64,000 nucleotides of DNA from Chalara sp. BL73 (GCA_918026815.1 CAKJVC010000057.1:62001-126000), one strand, 5' to 3'. Counted from the stretch's first letter, positions 49,483 to 59,931 are shown. Notes: generated by a model not told the origin, from the sequence alone. Made by a program: numbers and translations.

Positions 49483-50032
49483 TTAACACCGGCCTGGGTA
49501 CTTGTAGCCCGTCATTCCCTCTCTCATTCTTTGAACCAAATGCATATCCTTTACTTGAATAGTAACTCTCTTAGCGTGGATTGCGGCAAGATTTGTGACT
49601 TTAAAGTAATATTAGTATAAATATTAGTATAATGTATTTATATGAAATAACTTACGCTCGAACTCAGCTACCAAAGCAGATTCTGCGGCTTCTTGGAGAC
49701 ATTGTAAAGCACTAAGTTGAATGCGAAATGCGTGTCGAGACGTAATATCATACATTATTTCCCTAACTAGTCGAGTAAATGGAGCTTTTGGGATTAAAAG
49801 CTCAGTGCTTTTTTGGTATCGTTTGATTTCTCTAAGTGCTTTGGCTACGTTTAAATGTTAGTTTTATACTAATTATTATATTAATCAACTTACTGCCAGG
49901 TTTCAATCGATATTTCTTCTTTGGTACAGCTTTTGCAGAGGTTTTAGCAGAGGTTTTGGCAGAGGTTTTGGCAGAGGTTTTGGCAGAGGGTTTGCGAGCA
50001 GATTTGGTAGCTATTTTCTTGGTACGTGCCAT
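49483..50032 (-). CDS. histone H3-family protein encoded inside the transposon
   Basis: Exons 49894-50032, 49656-49844, 49483-49598; 147 aa, near the size of H3. The N-terminus MARTK keeps the H3 start including the Lys4 position, then [10 protein letters not shown] resembles ATKAARK of H3. A tail of four SAKT repeats follows. The globular part is complete: [20 protein letters not shown] (alpha-N, alpha-1), PFTRLVREI, an altered loop 1 two residues longer than in H3 ([10 protein letters not shown]), [20 protein letters not shown] (alpha-2), and [20 protein letters not shown] with VQRMRE (loop 2, alpha-3), then a 14-residue basic tail ending GRC. A longer loop 1 is known in centromeric H3 variants, but the rest is closer to canonical H3. 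The Lys79 region is not conserved. Both introns carry the element's ATACTAAT motif. Confidence 0.92.
49935..49990 (-). repeat. 12-bp tandem repeat coding the SAKT tail
   Basis: Four to five copies of a unit reading GCAGAGGTTTTG on the plus strand. On the coding strand each gives Ser-Ala-Lys-Thr. Copies are nearly identical, so the tail was expanded recently and may vary in length between element copies. Confidence 0.85.
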
Positions 50033-50555
50033 TGTAACCTATTAAGATTAGAATAAATATTAGTATAATACAGAATAATATGTACCTGTGCAAAGTCGCA
50101 AATTATTTTCAGAAAAGGTGAAGGTGAATGTGAATATTGACACGTGAAATTGAAATTATAGCTTTGTGATTTCGACGAGAAGACTATAAAGAATTAGTAT
50201 AATGATTAATATAAAAATAGAATATAAAAAAGATAAATATAATACATACTTGTGTATGGTGTAGTTGTTGGTAAATTTAATTGAAGGTTAAAAGAAGTCA
50301 GGTTTAAAAAAAGTAGTTGGATGCCTTAAAATCGAGGCATAAAAACGCGACTGCCTTATTTTTCAGGATAACGCGTACTTTTCCCTCATTCATTCTTTTT
50401 GCACCAACTTATTAAATCTGAACAAAGTCAAACATCTATCGCAGTACGTGTTTTTGGTGTATTATATTAATCTTTATACTAATTTTTGAAGCTCTAGTTC
50501 TTGCGAGTTGAAATTTGCAAAATACGCCTACTTTTCGGTTGCGTTACTTTCCAAT

Positions 50556-51860
50556 ATGGCTTCACCTTTCGAAAAGCAACCTCCTCAGGTAATTTTTATT
50601 GAAATATTATATTAATCTGTATACTAATCGGTTTCAAGGATATCATTGTCATTTCTGATGATTCAGATCATGAATTTGATATGGATCTTGATTCCTCGCA
50701 GCAAATCGGTTCTTCCAATAAACGCAAGCGCAAATCTCCGGGCAGTTTTTCTACCAATGTGCATACTGTTAAAGCTAGAAGAAGACTTGAAGCTATAAAA
50801 AGCAACAGTATTCAAAATCAGATCGAAAAAGCGAAAGCCGCAGATCAAGCAGCAATTACATACAGAAAAAAAGTACTCAAAAAGTCTGCCGAATTTGCAC
50901 TCGCATCTGTTGCCGAGCAGAAGCGAATGATTGAGCAGTCTGCTTTGCAAGTTAGAACAAAGCGGTTCGTTTAATTTTGATTATACTAATTTTTATACTA
51001 ACCTGTATAGTGAACGAGATGGCAAAGATTGGAAATCTGTGGCAAAAGCTTTGGGTTATGGAGAAATTGGTGGCCTATATGCAATTGATGATGATGGAAA
51101 TCCAGCATGGGAAGATATTGAGTATGAATCGGAAGACGAATACGAGTTTGAGCATATGTGGAGATTGAATGAAAAGCAAAACGGTGATAAAGCAGTTGTC
51201 GGCAAATCTGCTAAAGAGTTGAAAAATGACGGGATTGCCAAGCATAAACGATCCATTTTAGTAAGTTTCAGATTAATATAATGATTCGTATAACGCTAAT
51301 ACAATTTCAGGATGCCAAAAAGCTTGAATTTAAGTTTTGGCAAAGAAAATGGCGCCGAAGCCGTCGATCTTTGTTCCGCAAAATCCGAAAGCTTGCTGCT
51401 GGTGGACAGGAATACTTGGAAAGAACAAGCTGTCCTTACATTTACAAGAAGTACAAATTTCTACTAATTTTTATACTAATCTGCTAACTGATATAGCAAA
51501 TTCTATGCGTATAAAACTCCTGAAAGATACTTTACTCAAGGAGAAAAGGCAATTTGGAAAAATCTTGCAGCATGGGCATACGGAAATGAAGAGTGGATCG
51601 ATCTGCCGGGCCCTGCAAATTGGTGGCCAGCCGACGATAAGTTAAATGACACAGGATTCGGCTTCTCCGATTCGTTGACAGGCCATAGAGAAGCGTTTGA
51701 TATGGTATATGCTACGGAAATTCCGGAAGATGGATCATACGAACGTATTTTCCCCGCTTATAATGATTTGTTTTTGATGACAGACAATTCTTTAAGTCAA
51801 ACAATCGTTAAAGCATTCTTTGGTTTACAAAGCAGCTTTCAAAAGCCGCGTAAGCTGTAA
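50556..51860 (+). CDS. transposon-encoded protein with SUMO-interacting motif, function unknown
   Basis: Exons 50556-50588, 50639-50964, 51011-51260, 51311-51450, 51497-51860; 370 aa. I do not recognise the family. The N-terminus PPQDIIVISDDSDHEFDMDL contains a textbook SUMO-interacting motif: a hydrophobic core followed by Ser and acidic residues. A basic nuclear-signal-like KRKRK and a Lys/Glu-rich helix come next, then an acidic stretch (EDIEYESEDEYEFEHMW), a very basic block (RKWRRSRRSLFRKIRK), and a Trp-rich C-terminal part (WKNLAAWAYGNEEW, GPANWWPADD). The basic block sits in the exon whose frame is least certain. All five exons close in frame, which argues for a maintained gene. Its position between the histone and transposase genes suggests a role in element mobility or chromatin. 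Confidence 0.72.
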
Positions 51861-52097
51861 ATGTATATGTAGTTTTTAAGTATATACAACAAATGAAGCA
51901 AGGAACTTTAAGCAGATATATTCAATTTTATACTAATCTTTATACTAATCATTATATTTTACATTAATTTTTGGAAGTTTAATTATAACCTTTAATATGT
52001 ACAATTTTTTGGAAGTAGTAATTTAACTTGTGTTTAAATACTTGTTTTTTCTTTCCGATTTGATGCTTTTTTTTTTTACTTGCACACTTTTGTTGCT

Positions 52098-54913
52098 ATG
52101 GAGTCAAGCAATTCGCAAGACTTTTTCTGATCCTTTTAGCTCATTTGAGCCAAATACTTCTGACAATTTACTATTTTCGCAAATTGGTCCAAAAAACCTA
52201 TATTTTCGATGGGAACTCGAATATCACGATAAGTTTGTTGAATGGTGGTTAAGTACACAATGGGCAGTTCAAGCAGTTGCAAACCAATCAATTGATTTGG
52301 TAAAGCAATTAAATTGGAAATCTCAAAATCGAAAATCTATTGCTTGGAAACAATTCGATCAAGGAATACACCGGATCACCGGAGAGCCTAAAGTCATATG
52401 TCAAAACTGCAACAAGGTTCTCGCACATCCAAATACGCGGAATACCGGCACAAAAGCTTTGTCTGGTCATATAGCGTCTCGGCAATGCTTTGTTTATTCT
52501 AGCCAAAGTAATACAAGGCAGAAAAAAGTGGAAGACATGTTTCACGCTATCTCTGTAAGTAGATTAGTATAAATATTAGTATAATGTCTAATATTAATAG
52601 CAACCAATCTTTACGAAGCAAGCATTTCACGACCAGGTTCTTGCAACTATTGTTTCACTTCGTACTTCTTTCCGCGCAGTCGAAAATCCTGAATGGAGAA
52701 AGCTAGCTGTTATGCAAAATCCAAATTTCGAACTTCCTTCTGCAACAACTATGAAGAATCGACTAATGGAACAATCAGTCAAACTTGAACAGAACATGCT
52801 TTCAAATGTTGTTCCTGGAAGCAAAATTGCAATTTCTCTTGATTGCTGGTCTAGTACAACAAGACTATCATTTATGGGTATAATAGCTCACTATATTGAT
52901 AAGTCATGGGTTCTTTGTCAAGAATTAATAGGATTTGAAAGTTTAGTAAACGTTCATTCCGGAAATGCGCTTGCTCAAGTTGTCAATAACGTTTTTCAAC
53001 AGCACAATCTTTTTGATCGTGTTGTTTCAATTACAACTGATAATGCGAGTTCGAATACTACAATGGTTCTCGAAATCAACGGATACTTACAAGAAGCTTT
53101 GAAAGCTAATAGTATTCTAAAAAAGAAAGTCCAACACGTGCCGTGTTTATCGCATGTGATTCAGCTTAGTCTTCAAGCACTTTTGGGCTTTGTTCAATTG
53201 AGGCCTACTAACGACACATTTGTTCGGAATTGGGTAGCAGAAAAAGAGCTGTCTGATCTTGAGAGAATCAAAGCTAGTGACAAACGTGGTATTCCATATA
53301 TACTAGCAAAGGTATGTAACACGTGACTTTTATACTAATTTTTATACTAATCTTATATTAGATTCGAAAGCTTGCTATTCTTGTTAATTCCAGTGCACAG
53401 CGGAAACATCGATTTCAAAGAGTTCAACAAGAACAAATCAGAGATTCATCTTCTCCGAATGATCCAGTTCTTACATTGTTAATTGATGTATGCACTCGAT
53501 GGGACTCAACAGTGCATATGATTCTTCGTGCATTGCGTCTTAAAGAGTCTATCAATCAATTTTGCAGTGCATACGATCCTGCTAAGCCTTTTTTCTTTTT
53601 CTGCATTAGAATGGAAAAAACTTGGCTATTTGGCCGATTTGTTACGTCCTTTCAATTTTTTTTACAACAACAATCGGCAAAACAACAAGCATAACATTGC
53701 CTTATGCTTTATCAATTTACGATGAATTGTTTGAACACTTGCAAGAATCTCGCCGAGTATTAACCAAAAAGTCTGTTGCTCAACTTTGGGTAAAAGATTT
53801 AATTGGTGCGATTAACGCTGCAGAAGCCAAGCTTGATACTTACTATAACAAAACATATAGTAGTCTTGGTAGTTTGTATGGCATCGGAGCAATTCTTGAT
53901 CCAAAATCGAAGCTAAAATGCTTTGAAGAAGATTACTGCTGGCTTAATTTCAAAACAGTTGATTGGGCCAAAGAATTTGAGCGTCAATTTCGGTCGTTAT
54001 ACGATACGGAATATAAAGAAAAGTCTACGAATGCTGACCGACTTTCTCAAATTCGAGAAGTTAATCACGACCCTTTAGCATTGGCATTAAGTCGCAAGCG
54101 CTTTACTCGAGACATTCAGAACCCTTATCGCAAAGATGATGACTTTTCTCCTTCTGAAATTGATGAATGGCTGGCTATGAGTATGTTTACAATTCTACTT
54201 TTTATACTAATTTTTATACTAATCTTTGTGTTGTTTTTTTAGAGCCTGATAATCGATCACCGCTACTTGTTTGGAAATCGCTTGAAACACAGCTTCCTGG
54301 CTTATCAGCAATGGCTAGAGACTTACTTTGTATCCCGATGGCCGGTGTTGGAGTAGAACGTGCTTTTAGTTTTGCACGTGATATATGCGGATATCGCCGT
54401 GGCCAGCTTCAACCGACAACTATTCGGTCGCTTCTTTTGGTTTATCATTCGCTCGTTGAACATTCACGAACACGTGAGCTTCAAAATCTACTATTTTCAA
54501 CTATTAATATCCAGGATATGACACTTGAAGATATGGAAACGGAAATTAAAACGCGAGAAAATGATCTTGAAGTCCAACTTGATCAAATTGATCTTTGGGA
54601 AAATCATTACTATATTAGTGATGAAGAACCAGAAGGAAACGAAGAAGTTCGAACTCGTCGTGCTCAAGAACGCTGGGATTACAAGATTTCTAAATCTTTA
54701 CGTCAATCAATTCATCAAAATCAGCCACTTTCGACTACTCAGTTTCAAAATACACTTAGGAATCGCCGCGAACCGTCAATTGAAACAACGAACTGGGAAC
54801 TATCTAGTAATAGTAGTCAAGAGCTGCCTCGACTTCCGACTCCTGGTATTGGTAATATTGTGCCGGATACTCCAATAGGCATTCACAGGTCAAAAAAGCA
54901 AAAAAAAAATTAG
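52098..54913 (+). CDS. hAT transposase, reading frame shifted at T-runs
   Basis: Cut-and-paste transposase. Order: BED-type zinc finger (ICQNCNKVLAH...SGHIASRQC), RNaseH-like core with catalytic Asp in SLDCWSST and ITTDNASSN, PCLSHVIQLSLQ, TRWDSTVHMI, and the hAT C-terminal dimerisation block (GVGVERAFSFARDICGYRRG, LLLVYHSL). GT-AG introns: 52555-52600, 53312-53361, 54181-54242. From the natural start MESSNSQ, the frame is shifted in T-runs near 52123-52128, 53589-53594 and 53656-53662, each by one extra T (or two missing). The frame otherwise stays open between breaks. An alternative start in the shifted frame upstream gives an implausibly hydrophobic N-terminus. This copy may be inactive, or the runs may be miscounted. 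Confidence 0.88.
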
Positions 54914-55233
54914 TTTTAGAATATTAGTGTTGTATTATTATAATTCACAATTTTTTCCACTCTATTACAATATGTTTAGATTTAACATTTGAAGTTTAAT
55001 TTTTATACTAATTTTTATACTAATCAACCACTTTGCATTTCAAGTACTTTTGTAAAAACAAGTATACAAAATAGCCTTGTTTAACCTGTGTGCACATAGA
55101 AAAATCAATGCCAAAACTGGAAAGAATCATCTCGATACTAGAATACCTCGTATATTTTTAAAATTCCGCCAGTCCGCCCTACATTCTTGTAGAGGAGTTT
55201 GACTGTAGTTTCTATATTTAGTTAATCTTATCG

Positions 55234-55370
55234 GGGCCCCATTGAGGTCCCGCGGGTTGGGGTCAAAATATACAACCCACCCCACGGGGGAAGCGAGCCT
55301 CGAAGACCCGACCCACGGGGTCCCATGGGTCGGGGGCCCCGGCCCGCCCCGTGGGTTTCTGCGCAGTCTA
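55234..55370. repeat. right inverted end with GC-rich subterminal repeats
   Basis: Mirror of the left end: GGGGT, CCCACGGGG and GGGTCGGG blocks, ending GGGTTTCTGCGCAGTCTA, the inverted form of TAGACTGCG. Confidence 0.85.
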
Positions 55371-55378
55371 CCCATGCA
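55371..55378. repeat. target-site duplication, right copy
   Basis: CCCATGCA, directly after the right end of the hAT element; identical to the copy at 49130-49137. Confidence 0.93.
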
Positions 55379-55647
55379 TATGGTGTTAGACGCAGAGTAG
55401 TTTAAAAACATGTACCCTGTATCTCAGGTATTAGTGTAAGATGGATGCAATCTATGAATTTCTTGAAAATCTACAGGAACTGAGAAACATATGCGAAGGG
55501 TGCGATTGCAGGTTGATAGAGTGGCGGTTGGCCAGGATGTAAGTGCCAAGGGGCTTTGTCATTCGCCTAAGCTCAGGGGAAGGGTATGAAATGTAATATA
55601 GGAGCTTTATTAAATGCAAAACTTTCCGCCCAATTCTATGTACATTT

Positions 55648-57334
55648 CTAGTACACAAATCTCCATCCCTTCTCATTCCCGTCGTGCTCAACCCAGTTTT
55701 CCTGCTCATCAAGCTTCTTATTCAACATTTTTGCCCTCCATTTAACGCCCCAGCAGAGCAGGACAGTACACACACATCCAAAAATGATCAGCCCGCCTCC
55801 GAGACGATAGAATGGTTCTTGGCTCCTTGGGAAGAAGTGAGGACTGAACCAATGGCTGCACTGACTGACACAGTTTGCAATAGCGATCAGTGCTGCCTTC
55901 TTGCTGCGTGGTGCGGGCACAAGGTTTGTTTCCCAGGAAAGTTGCAAATTCAGGCCGTTGTAGGTGCCACTAACTAGGAGAATAACACCGATGTATCGTG
56001 CGGCTACGTTGAGAGTAGAGATCAGGATTGAGCACCCGACCGCAGAAGCGATGATCGGCCCAATTATATGGTAGCAGGACTCGCCAAAGCGACCGGATGA
56101 GTAGGCGAAAAGACAGGCGGTAGCGTAAGCAATGGCGTAAGGTGGAGCTTGAACAAGGTAGGTGGTGAGTTCGTCGAAACCAAATGTCTTGAGGATCTGC
56201 GAGAGATATTGGAATCAAGCTTTGTTATTCCGCAAGGGAAAACTTACAGATGGAAAGAAATCCTTGAAGGACTGGGCGTTGATCAAGGAGAAATGCATGC
56301 CACAGAATAGCCAGGTGAATGGATCCTTGACGGCTTCCTTAAGGCCATCCCAGGTACCGCCAACGCCCTCATCTTTGCCTCCGCTAGACAGAAGAACACG
56401 ATACTGAGCCATCTCACTTTCCTGGGGCGAAAGCCATCTGGTGTTTGTTGGCCAGTTGGGCAAGAGGAAGAATGCAGCGATAGCCATAAGAATGGATGCA
56501 GCACCTTCGATCAAGAAAAACCATTGCCAAGCATATAGGCCTGCAATTCCTTCCATGTTATGTAAGATCCCAGCGGCGAGGAAGCCAGAGATAATGTTAG
56601 AGATGGTGTTACCCGCGTGCCAGATCGCCATACGCATAGGATTCTCCTCTTTGGTGTACCAAGACGACGTCATAAGCGTGATGCCGGGGAAGAAAGGCGC
56701 TTCCGTGAGACCAATAAAAAATCGACAGATGCAGAAGCCAGCTCCGCTGCTCCAATGTTAGCTTATAGTTTTATGCGTGATATGAAACGGGGAAGTCTGA
56801 CTTGGTCATAGCAGGCATGCAAATTGTCGCTATGCTCCAGGCTAGCATCATACAAGGGAGAAACCAACTGGGGTTCGATTTCGCCAGCCACAAGTTCCCA
56901 GGAAGTTGGCCGACGAGGTAACCAATATAAAACGTGGAGATGCCCGCGTTCCACACGGTATCAGACATATGAAGGTCCTTTTGCAGGCCGGCTAGTCTGG
57001 CATTCGAGACGTTAATACGGTCCAAGTAACTAAAACCTGTTAGGATGGTTTCTCATTATATGTGATTAGCAAGAGTTAACACTTGCTTTAGTAAAAACAT
57101 CAAAGTAATCGTAGGCATCAAGCGGTAATCCACCTTGCGCAACACCTTCTTGTTGAGAGCGGCCATCTGCTCCGCGTCGAGGCCACGAAGCAATTCAAAC
57201 CTCTCTTGAATTTCCTGGGGGGTACAGCCGCCGTTCTGGCTGGTGGCGCGCTCATACTGCTGGACGCTACCTTTTTGGCCGGCCTCGATCTCGCCCTCCT
57301 TCTGGCTGTGCATCAATGACTCGGCGACGGCCAT
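55648..57334 (-). CDS. MFS transporter, anion:cation symporter type
   Basis: Twelve-helix plasma-membrane permease of the Dal5/phthalate-permease-like group, which takes up carboxylates, vitamins or similar anions. Exons 57081-57334, 56802-57029, 56248-56746, 55648-56196; 509 aa. Soluble N-terminus of about 75 residues, then the family signature YLDRINVSNARLAG in helix 1, TFYIGYLVGQLPGNLW, CRFFIGLTEAPFFPG, and SSWYTKEENPMRMAIWHAGN between helices 4 and 6; the C-terminal half includes YATACLFAYSSGRFG and SWETNLVPAPRSKKAALIAI. It is the first of three minus-strand genes with shared promoter motifs, next to a PrpF-type isomerase, so its cargo is probably the same small carboxylate. Confidence 0.92.
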
Positions 57335-58217
57335 TTTTATTTTAACGTCTAGTCAGAAAGAAACGCCCCGCAGAATCCTTATGTTGAAAGTTCGTAGATA
57401 GATCTCCGAGGCTGGGAGACTAGAGGATGGTCTGAAGGAAATAAAGACATGATCCAAAGTGCCGCGTGTCATTACTTTATACTTGGACGTGGTTCATGGT
57501 CCGTCGACATCGCATGTCCAAGGCATGGAAGCACACCCTAATGCTGAAGCTAACCTAGCACAAGCCACCACCTAGCTTGAAAGCAAGCAGCGGAAGCTTT
57601 TGATCGGTCAAGATTGGGGAAATGGGGGGTAAATGGCGGGGTTTAGCTTTTTTCCCAGTCGAGTGCCAGGTTAGTCTCAGTCTGGATTATTCCTTGGGTT
57701 TGGGACGTTAAAAACGAATGAGAATTCGTAGTAAACCTAGTTTCCCTGGGCGGTAGGGGTTTGCTTCCGCGGGTTCTTTTGCTCCCGCGGGACCTAAATC
57801 GTAATGTAGCGCGGTGGAGGCTTAATTGAATAGTGTATCGCCGTTATGCTCAAGCTGCGTGCGATCACTTCCGACTCTGGTCACATTGTGCTTGGTTATC
57901 TATTTAGTCAAAAATCCATAGGTCTCCAGATTCCCCTGTGTTTCCGCAACAACAATTTAGGAAGCTCATCGCGCTGAGGCGGGTTCTCACAGCTAAAATG
58001 GTAACGCAAGTGAATCCTATATTTGTGAACCAAGGTCCCCATGATTAAGCATTTATCGGATTATCGAATACTCTGTAGCCCAATGCCCTGACCGTGCTTT
58101 TATCACAAGAATTTTCACGAGTTTAGGGGGTGCGAACACTTCAGTCGGGTATCGTTGATAGTTATGCTGGCGATGGTGTTGATATGAATTCTATTATAAT
58201 TTATCTAGGTATAGAAT
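57335..58217. other. intergenic, MFS promoter region
   Basis: No gene. It holds the paired CCGCGG sites listed next and is otherwise unremarkable. Confidence 0.5.
57767..57791. promoter_or_regulatory. paired CCGCGG sites before the MFS gene
   Basis: CCGCGGG at 57767 and the palindrome CCCGCGGG at 57784, with core starts 18 bp apart, about 430 bp upstream of the transporter ATG. CCGCGG is a zero-spaced inverted CGG pair of the type bound by Zn2Cys6 dimers (compare the TCCGCGGA site of NIT4). Confidence 0.55.
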
Positions 58218-59501
58218 CTAAACGCTTAACAAAACATTCCCTTCGAACAGCCGTCTTGCAGTTCTTGACACTGTTACACCCTCCACCACCACTTGTCCAT
58301 TAGCCTCCTCCCTTAATGTGACATCTGCCTCAATATCTCCACTCGCATGTTCAATCTTGACTTTCTTCTCCCTTCTGCCCCACCCAATATTCTGCCCTAC
58401 TAACGCCTGAGGAGGCGTGCTGGGAGGAGTATTGAATAATTGTCGCCTGGTGATGTCGGAGGCGATGGTACCTGGTATACTCACAGCGGCACCCAGACAA
58501 ACCGCTCCCGTAAGCTGGAAACTAGGGTGCATTTTGCCCATGCTGTAAGAAGTGACGTGGATATTGGGTTGTTTCTGGCTGCTGCTCAAAGTTCCGCTGT
58601 GCAAGGTAACAGGCGAAAGGACTGCAATTTTTGGTGTGCCTCGAACAAGACTAGCAGAAGCTTCGTCATTTGCAAGTCCCATTTTTACCGCTGCTGCACG
58701 GCGGATAGCCTCAATGAGTTCGAGGGCTGCGGGATCATTACAGTCGAGAGATTGCCATGAAAGGGGCATGGTTGCTGAGTCCACGAAGACGAATGGATTG
58801 GCAACATCAATCATCGATACGCTGACGGTGAAGGCACCTAAGGTTGAAGTGATGCTGACTTTTTCTTGTCTCTGGCCAGAAGGGAATAACACATTGGTCA
58901 TGCTACCAGCGGGGTCTTCAAAGGTAACTTTTATCTGGGAAGCGGTTCCCTTCACTCCCCCAATATAGTAGTCGCCGTCTTCACAGAATCGCCCGTCCGG
59001 GCTGACCTTGATTCTTTGAGTTATTTTTTGAGAGGTGTTGGTGTTAAATACGCTCACATCCATCTGCAAATGATCAGAAAATATCCCCAAATAGAGGTCA
59101 TCATAGATTGATATGCTTACCTCAGTCTGCCCGGGTTTTGGAATTACCAGTCCTTCATCTAGAGCAAACGGGCCAACGCCTGCGCAAATATTCCCACAGT
59201 TGCCGGAGAAGTCCACCTGATTTGACCCGACCCCAATTTGAACAAAAGTGTATTCAACATCGAACCCAGGCCTCCTCGACTTTGAGATAACCGCAACTTT
59301 AGAGGTGGTAGAGGTTGCTCCTCCAACTCCATCAAGTTGTCTCTGATCTCCATCACGTGAGCCCATTGCCGACAATAATATACTACCCCATTGCGACCTT
59401 TCCTTTGGTAGATGTTTTTGGTGAAGAAACAGGCCCTTCGACGTCCCCGATCTCATCATGACTGAAGGGAGCACAATGCGGGTTCTTGTTTGTTGCTCCA
59501 T
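58218..59501 (-). CDS. PrpF-family isomerase
   Basis: Cofactor-independent isomerase of the PrpF/DUF453 group; relatives isomerise methylaconitate, methylitaconate or 4-oxalomesaconate. Exons 59121-59501 and 58218-59063; 408 aa. The 57-nt intron has perfect GTAAGC and TTGCAG ends but is a multiple of three, so reading through gives 427 aa. Two related halves of the diaminopimelate-epimerase-like fold are visible: MMRSGTSKGLFLH, DGVGGATSTTSKVAVI and NCGNICAGVGPFALDEG in the first; DVANPFVFV, FQLTGAVCLGAAVSIPG and a conserved VSRTARRLFEG end in the second. The catalytic Cys of GNCGN is present. Position between a transporter and a regulator suggests use of a tricarboxylate or aromatic-breakdown acid. 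The longer upstream frame lacks family similarity. Confidence 0.9.
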   Translation of the reverse strand: MEQQTRTRIVLPSVMMRSGTSKGLFLHQKHLPKERSQWGSILLSAMGSRDGDQRQLDGVGGATSTTSKVAVISKSRRPGFDVEYTFVQIGVGSNQVDFSGNCGNICAGVGPFALDEGLVIPKPGQTEVSISIYDDLYLGIFSDHLQMDVSVFNTNTSQKITQRIKVSPDGRFCEDGDYYIGGVKGTASQIKVTFEDPAGSMTNVLFPSGQRQEKVSITSTLGAFTVSVSMIDVANPFVFVDSATMPLSWQSLDCNDPAALELIEAIRRAAAVKMGLANDEASASLVRGTPKIAVLSPVTLHSGTLSSSQKQPNIHVTSYSMGKMHPSFQLTGAVCLGAAVSIPGTIASDITRRQLFNTPPSTPPQALVGQNIGWGRREKKVKIEHASGDIEADVTLREEANGQVVVEGVTVSRTARRLFEGNVLLSV

Positions 59502-59909
59502 TGGATCAGTGATTTGCTGAAAGTTGTAGCAGATGGGGACCGAGCTTGAGTTGGATGGTGTGGTGTGACAGAGAATGGGAATTGACAGAGAAGGATATAG
59601 GTGTGATGTAGATCTTATTGTTTTCAGAGACATGGGATCGTGATATAAGAGAAACACCGGTATACTTGAGAGATACAATGATAGCTATGTTCTGAATCGA
59701 TTGAGATTCCATTCTAGTTGTATTTAATTTGATGCTTTGCAAGGGTTACAACAAGGCTATGGCTCAGCAACTACCACAAGCTGTCACAAGTAACCTATGC
59801 CATGGATACAAAACTGCATGGAAGATCCCGAGCATAGAACAATGCTTGTGCAATAAGGTGGTCTAAGGATTACATGATAAGCTGAATTCTTCATAGGGCG
59901 ATAAAATTG

Positions 59910-59931
59910 CCGCGGAACCAACTTCCCGTGG
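59910..59931. promoter_or_regulatory. paired CCGYGG sites before the PrpF-type gene
   Basis: CCGCGG at 59910 and CCGTGG at 59926, 16 bp apart, about 410 bp upstream of the isomerase ATG, in the short gap before the end of the regulator gene. They match the pair before the transporter and the array before the regulator. Confidence 0.55.

Larger units (their letters stand above)
49324..55024. repeat. dispersed ATACTAAT doublets, 12-bp spacing
   Basis: Two copies of ATACTAAT (or its reverse ATTAGTAT, allowing one mismatch) spaced exactly 12 bp occur at 49611/49623, 50983/50995, 51461/51473, 51930/51942, 52563/52575, 53332/53344, 54204/54216 and 55005/55017. Single copies lie at 49324, 49866, 50059, 50193, 50476 and 50621. 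They are in introns of all three genes and in the spacers between them, in both orientations, and stop at the element's GC-rich ends. Confidence 0.85.
49138..55370. mobile_element. hAT DNA transposon carrying a histone H3-like gene
   Basis: Length 6,233 bp. Both ends start, read inward, with TAGACTGCG, followed after a short gap by CCCACGGGGCGGG on each side. It is flanked by a perfect 8-bp duplication (CCCATGCA), the length that hAT transposases generate. The outer ~140 bp at each end are GC-rich with many GGGGT/ACCCC motifs, while the interior is strongly AT-rich, unlike the neighbouring genes. Inside are three genes: an H3-like histone (minus), a protein of unknown function with a SUMO-interacting motif (plus), and a BED/hAT transposase (plus). 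The clean duplication and matching ends point to a fairly recent insertion as one unit. Confidence 0.93.

Noticed and set aside
49483..50032. H3 gene as an ordinary host histone that the transposon merely jumped beside
   Set aside because: It lies entirely between the two inverted ends and inside one target-site duplication, shares the AT-rich composition, and its introns have the element's own motif.
49138..55370. CRISPR-like reading of the regularly spaced ATACTAAT motifs
   Set aside because: Motifs are only 8 bp, occur as pairs, lie within introns and spacers, and the genome is fungal.
55234..55370. CCGCGG inside the transposon end as part of the regulator's target set
   Set aside because: It belongs to the GC-rich subterminal repeats of the hAT element and is not paired with a second core at 16-18 bp.
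58218..59678. Longer 486-codon frame for the PrpF-type protein
   Set aside because: The first ~60 codons lack an ATG supported by similarity; the start at 59501 agrees with the family, and the retained 57-nt segment has perfect intron ends.
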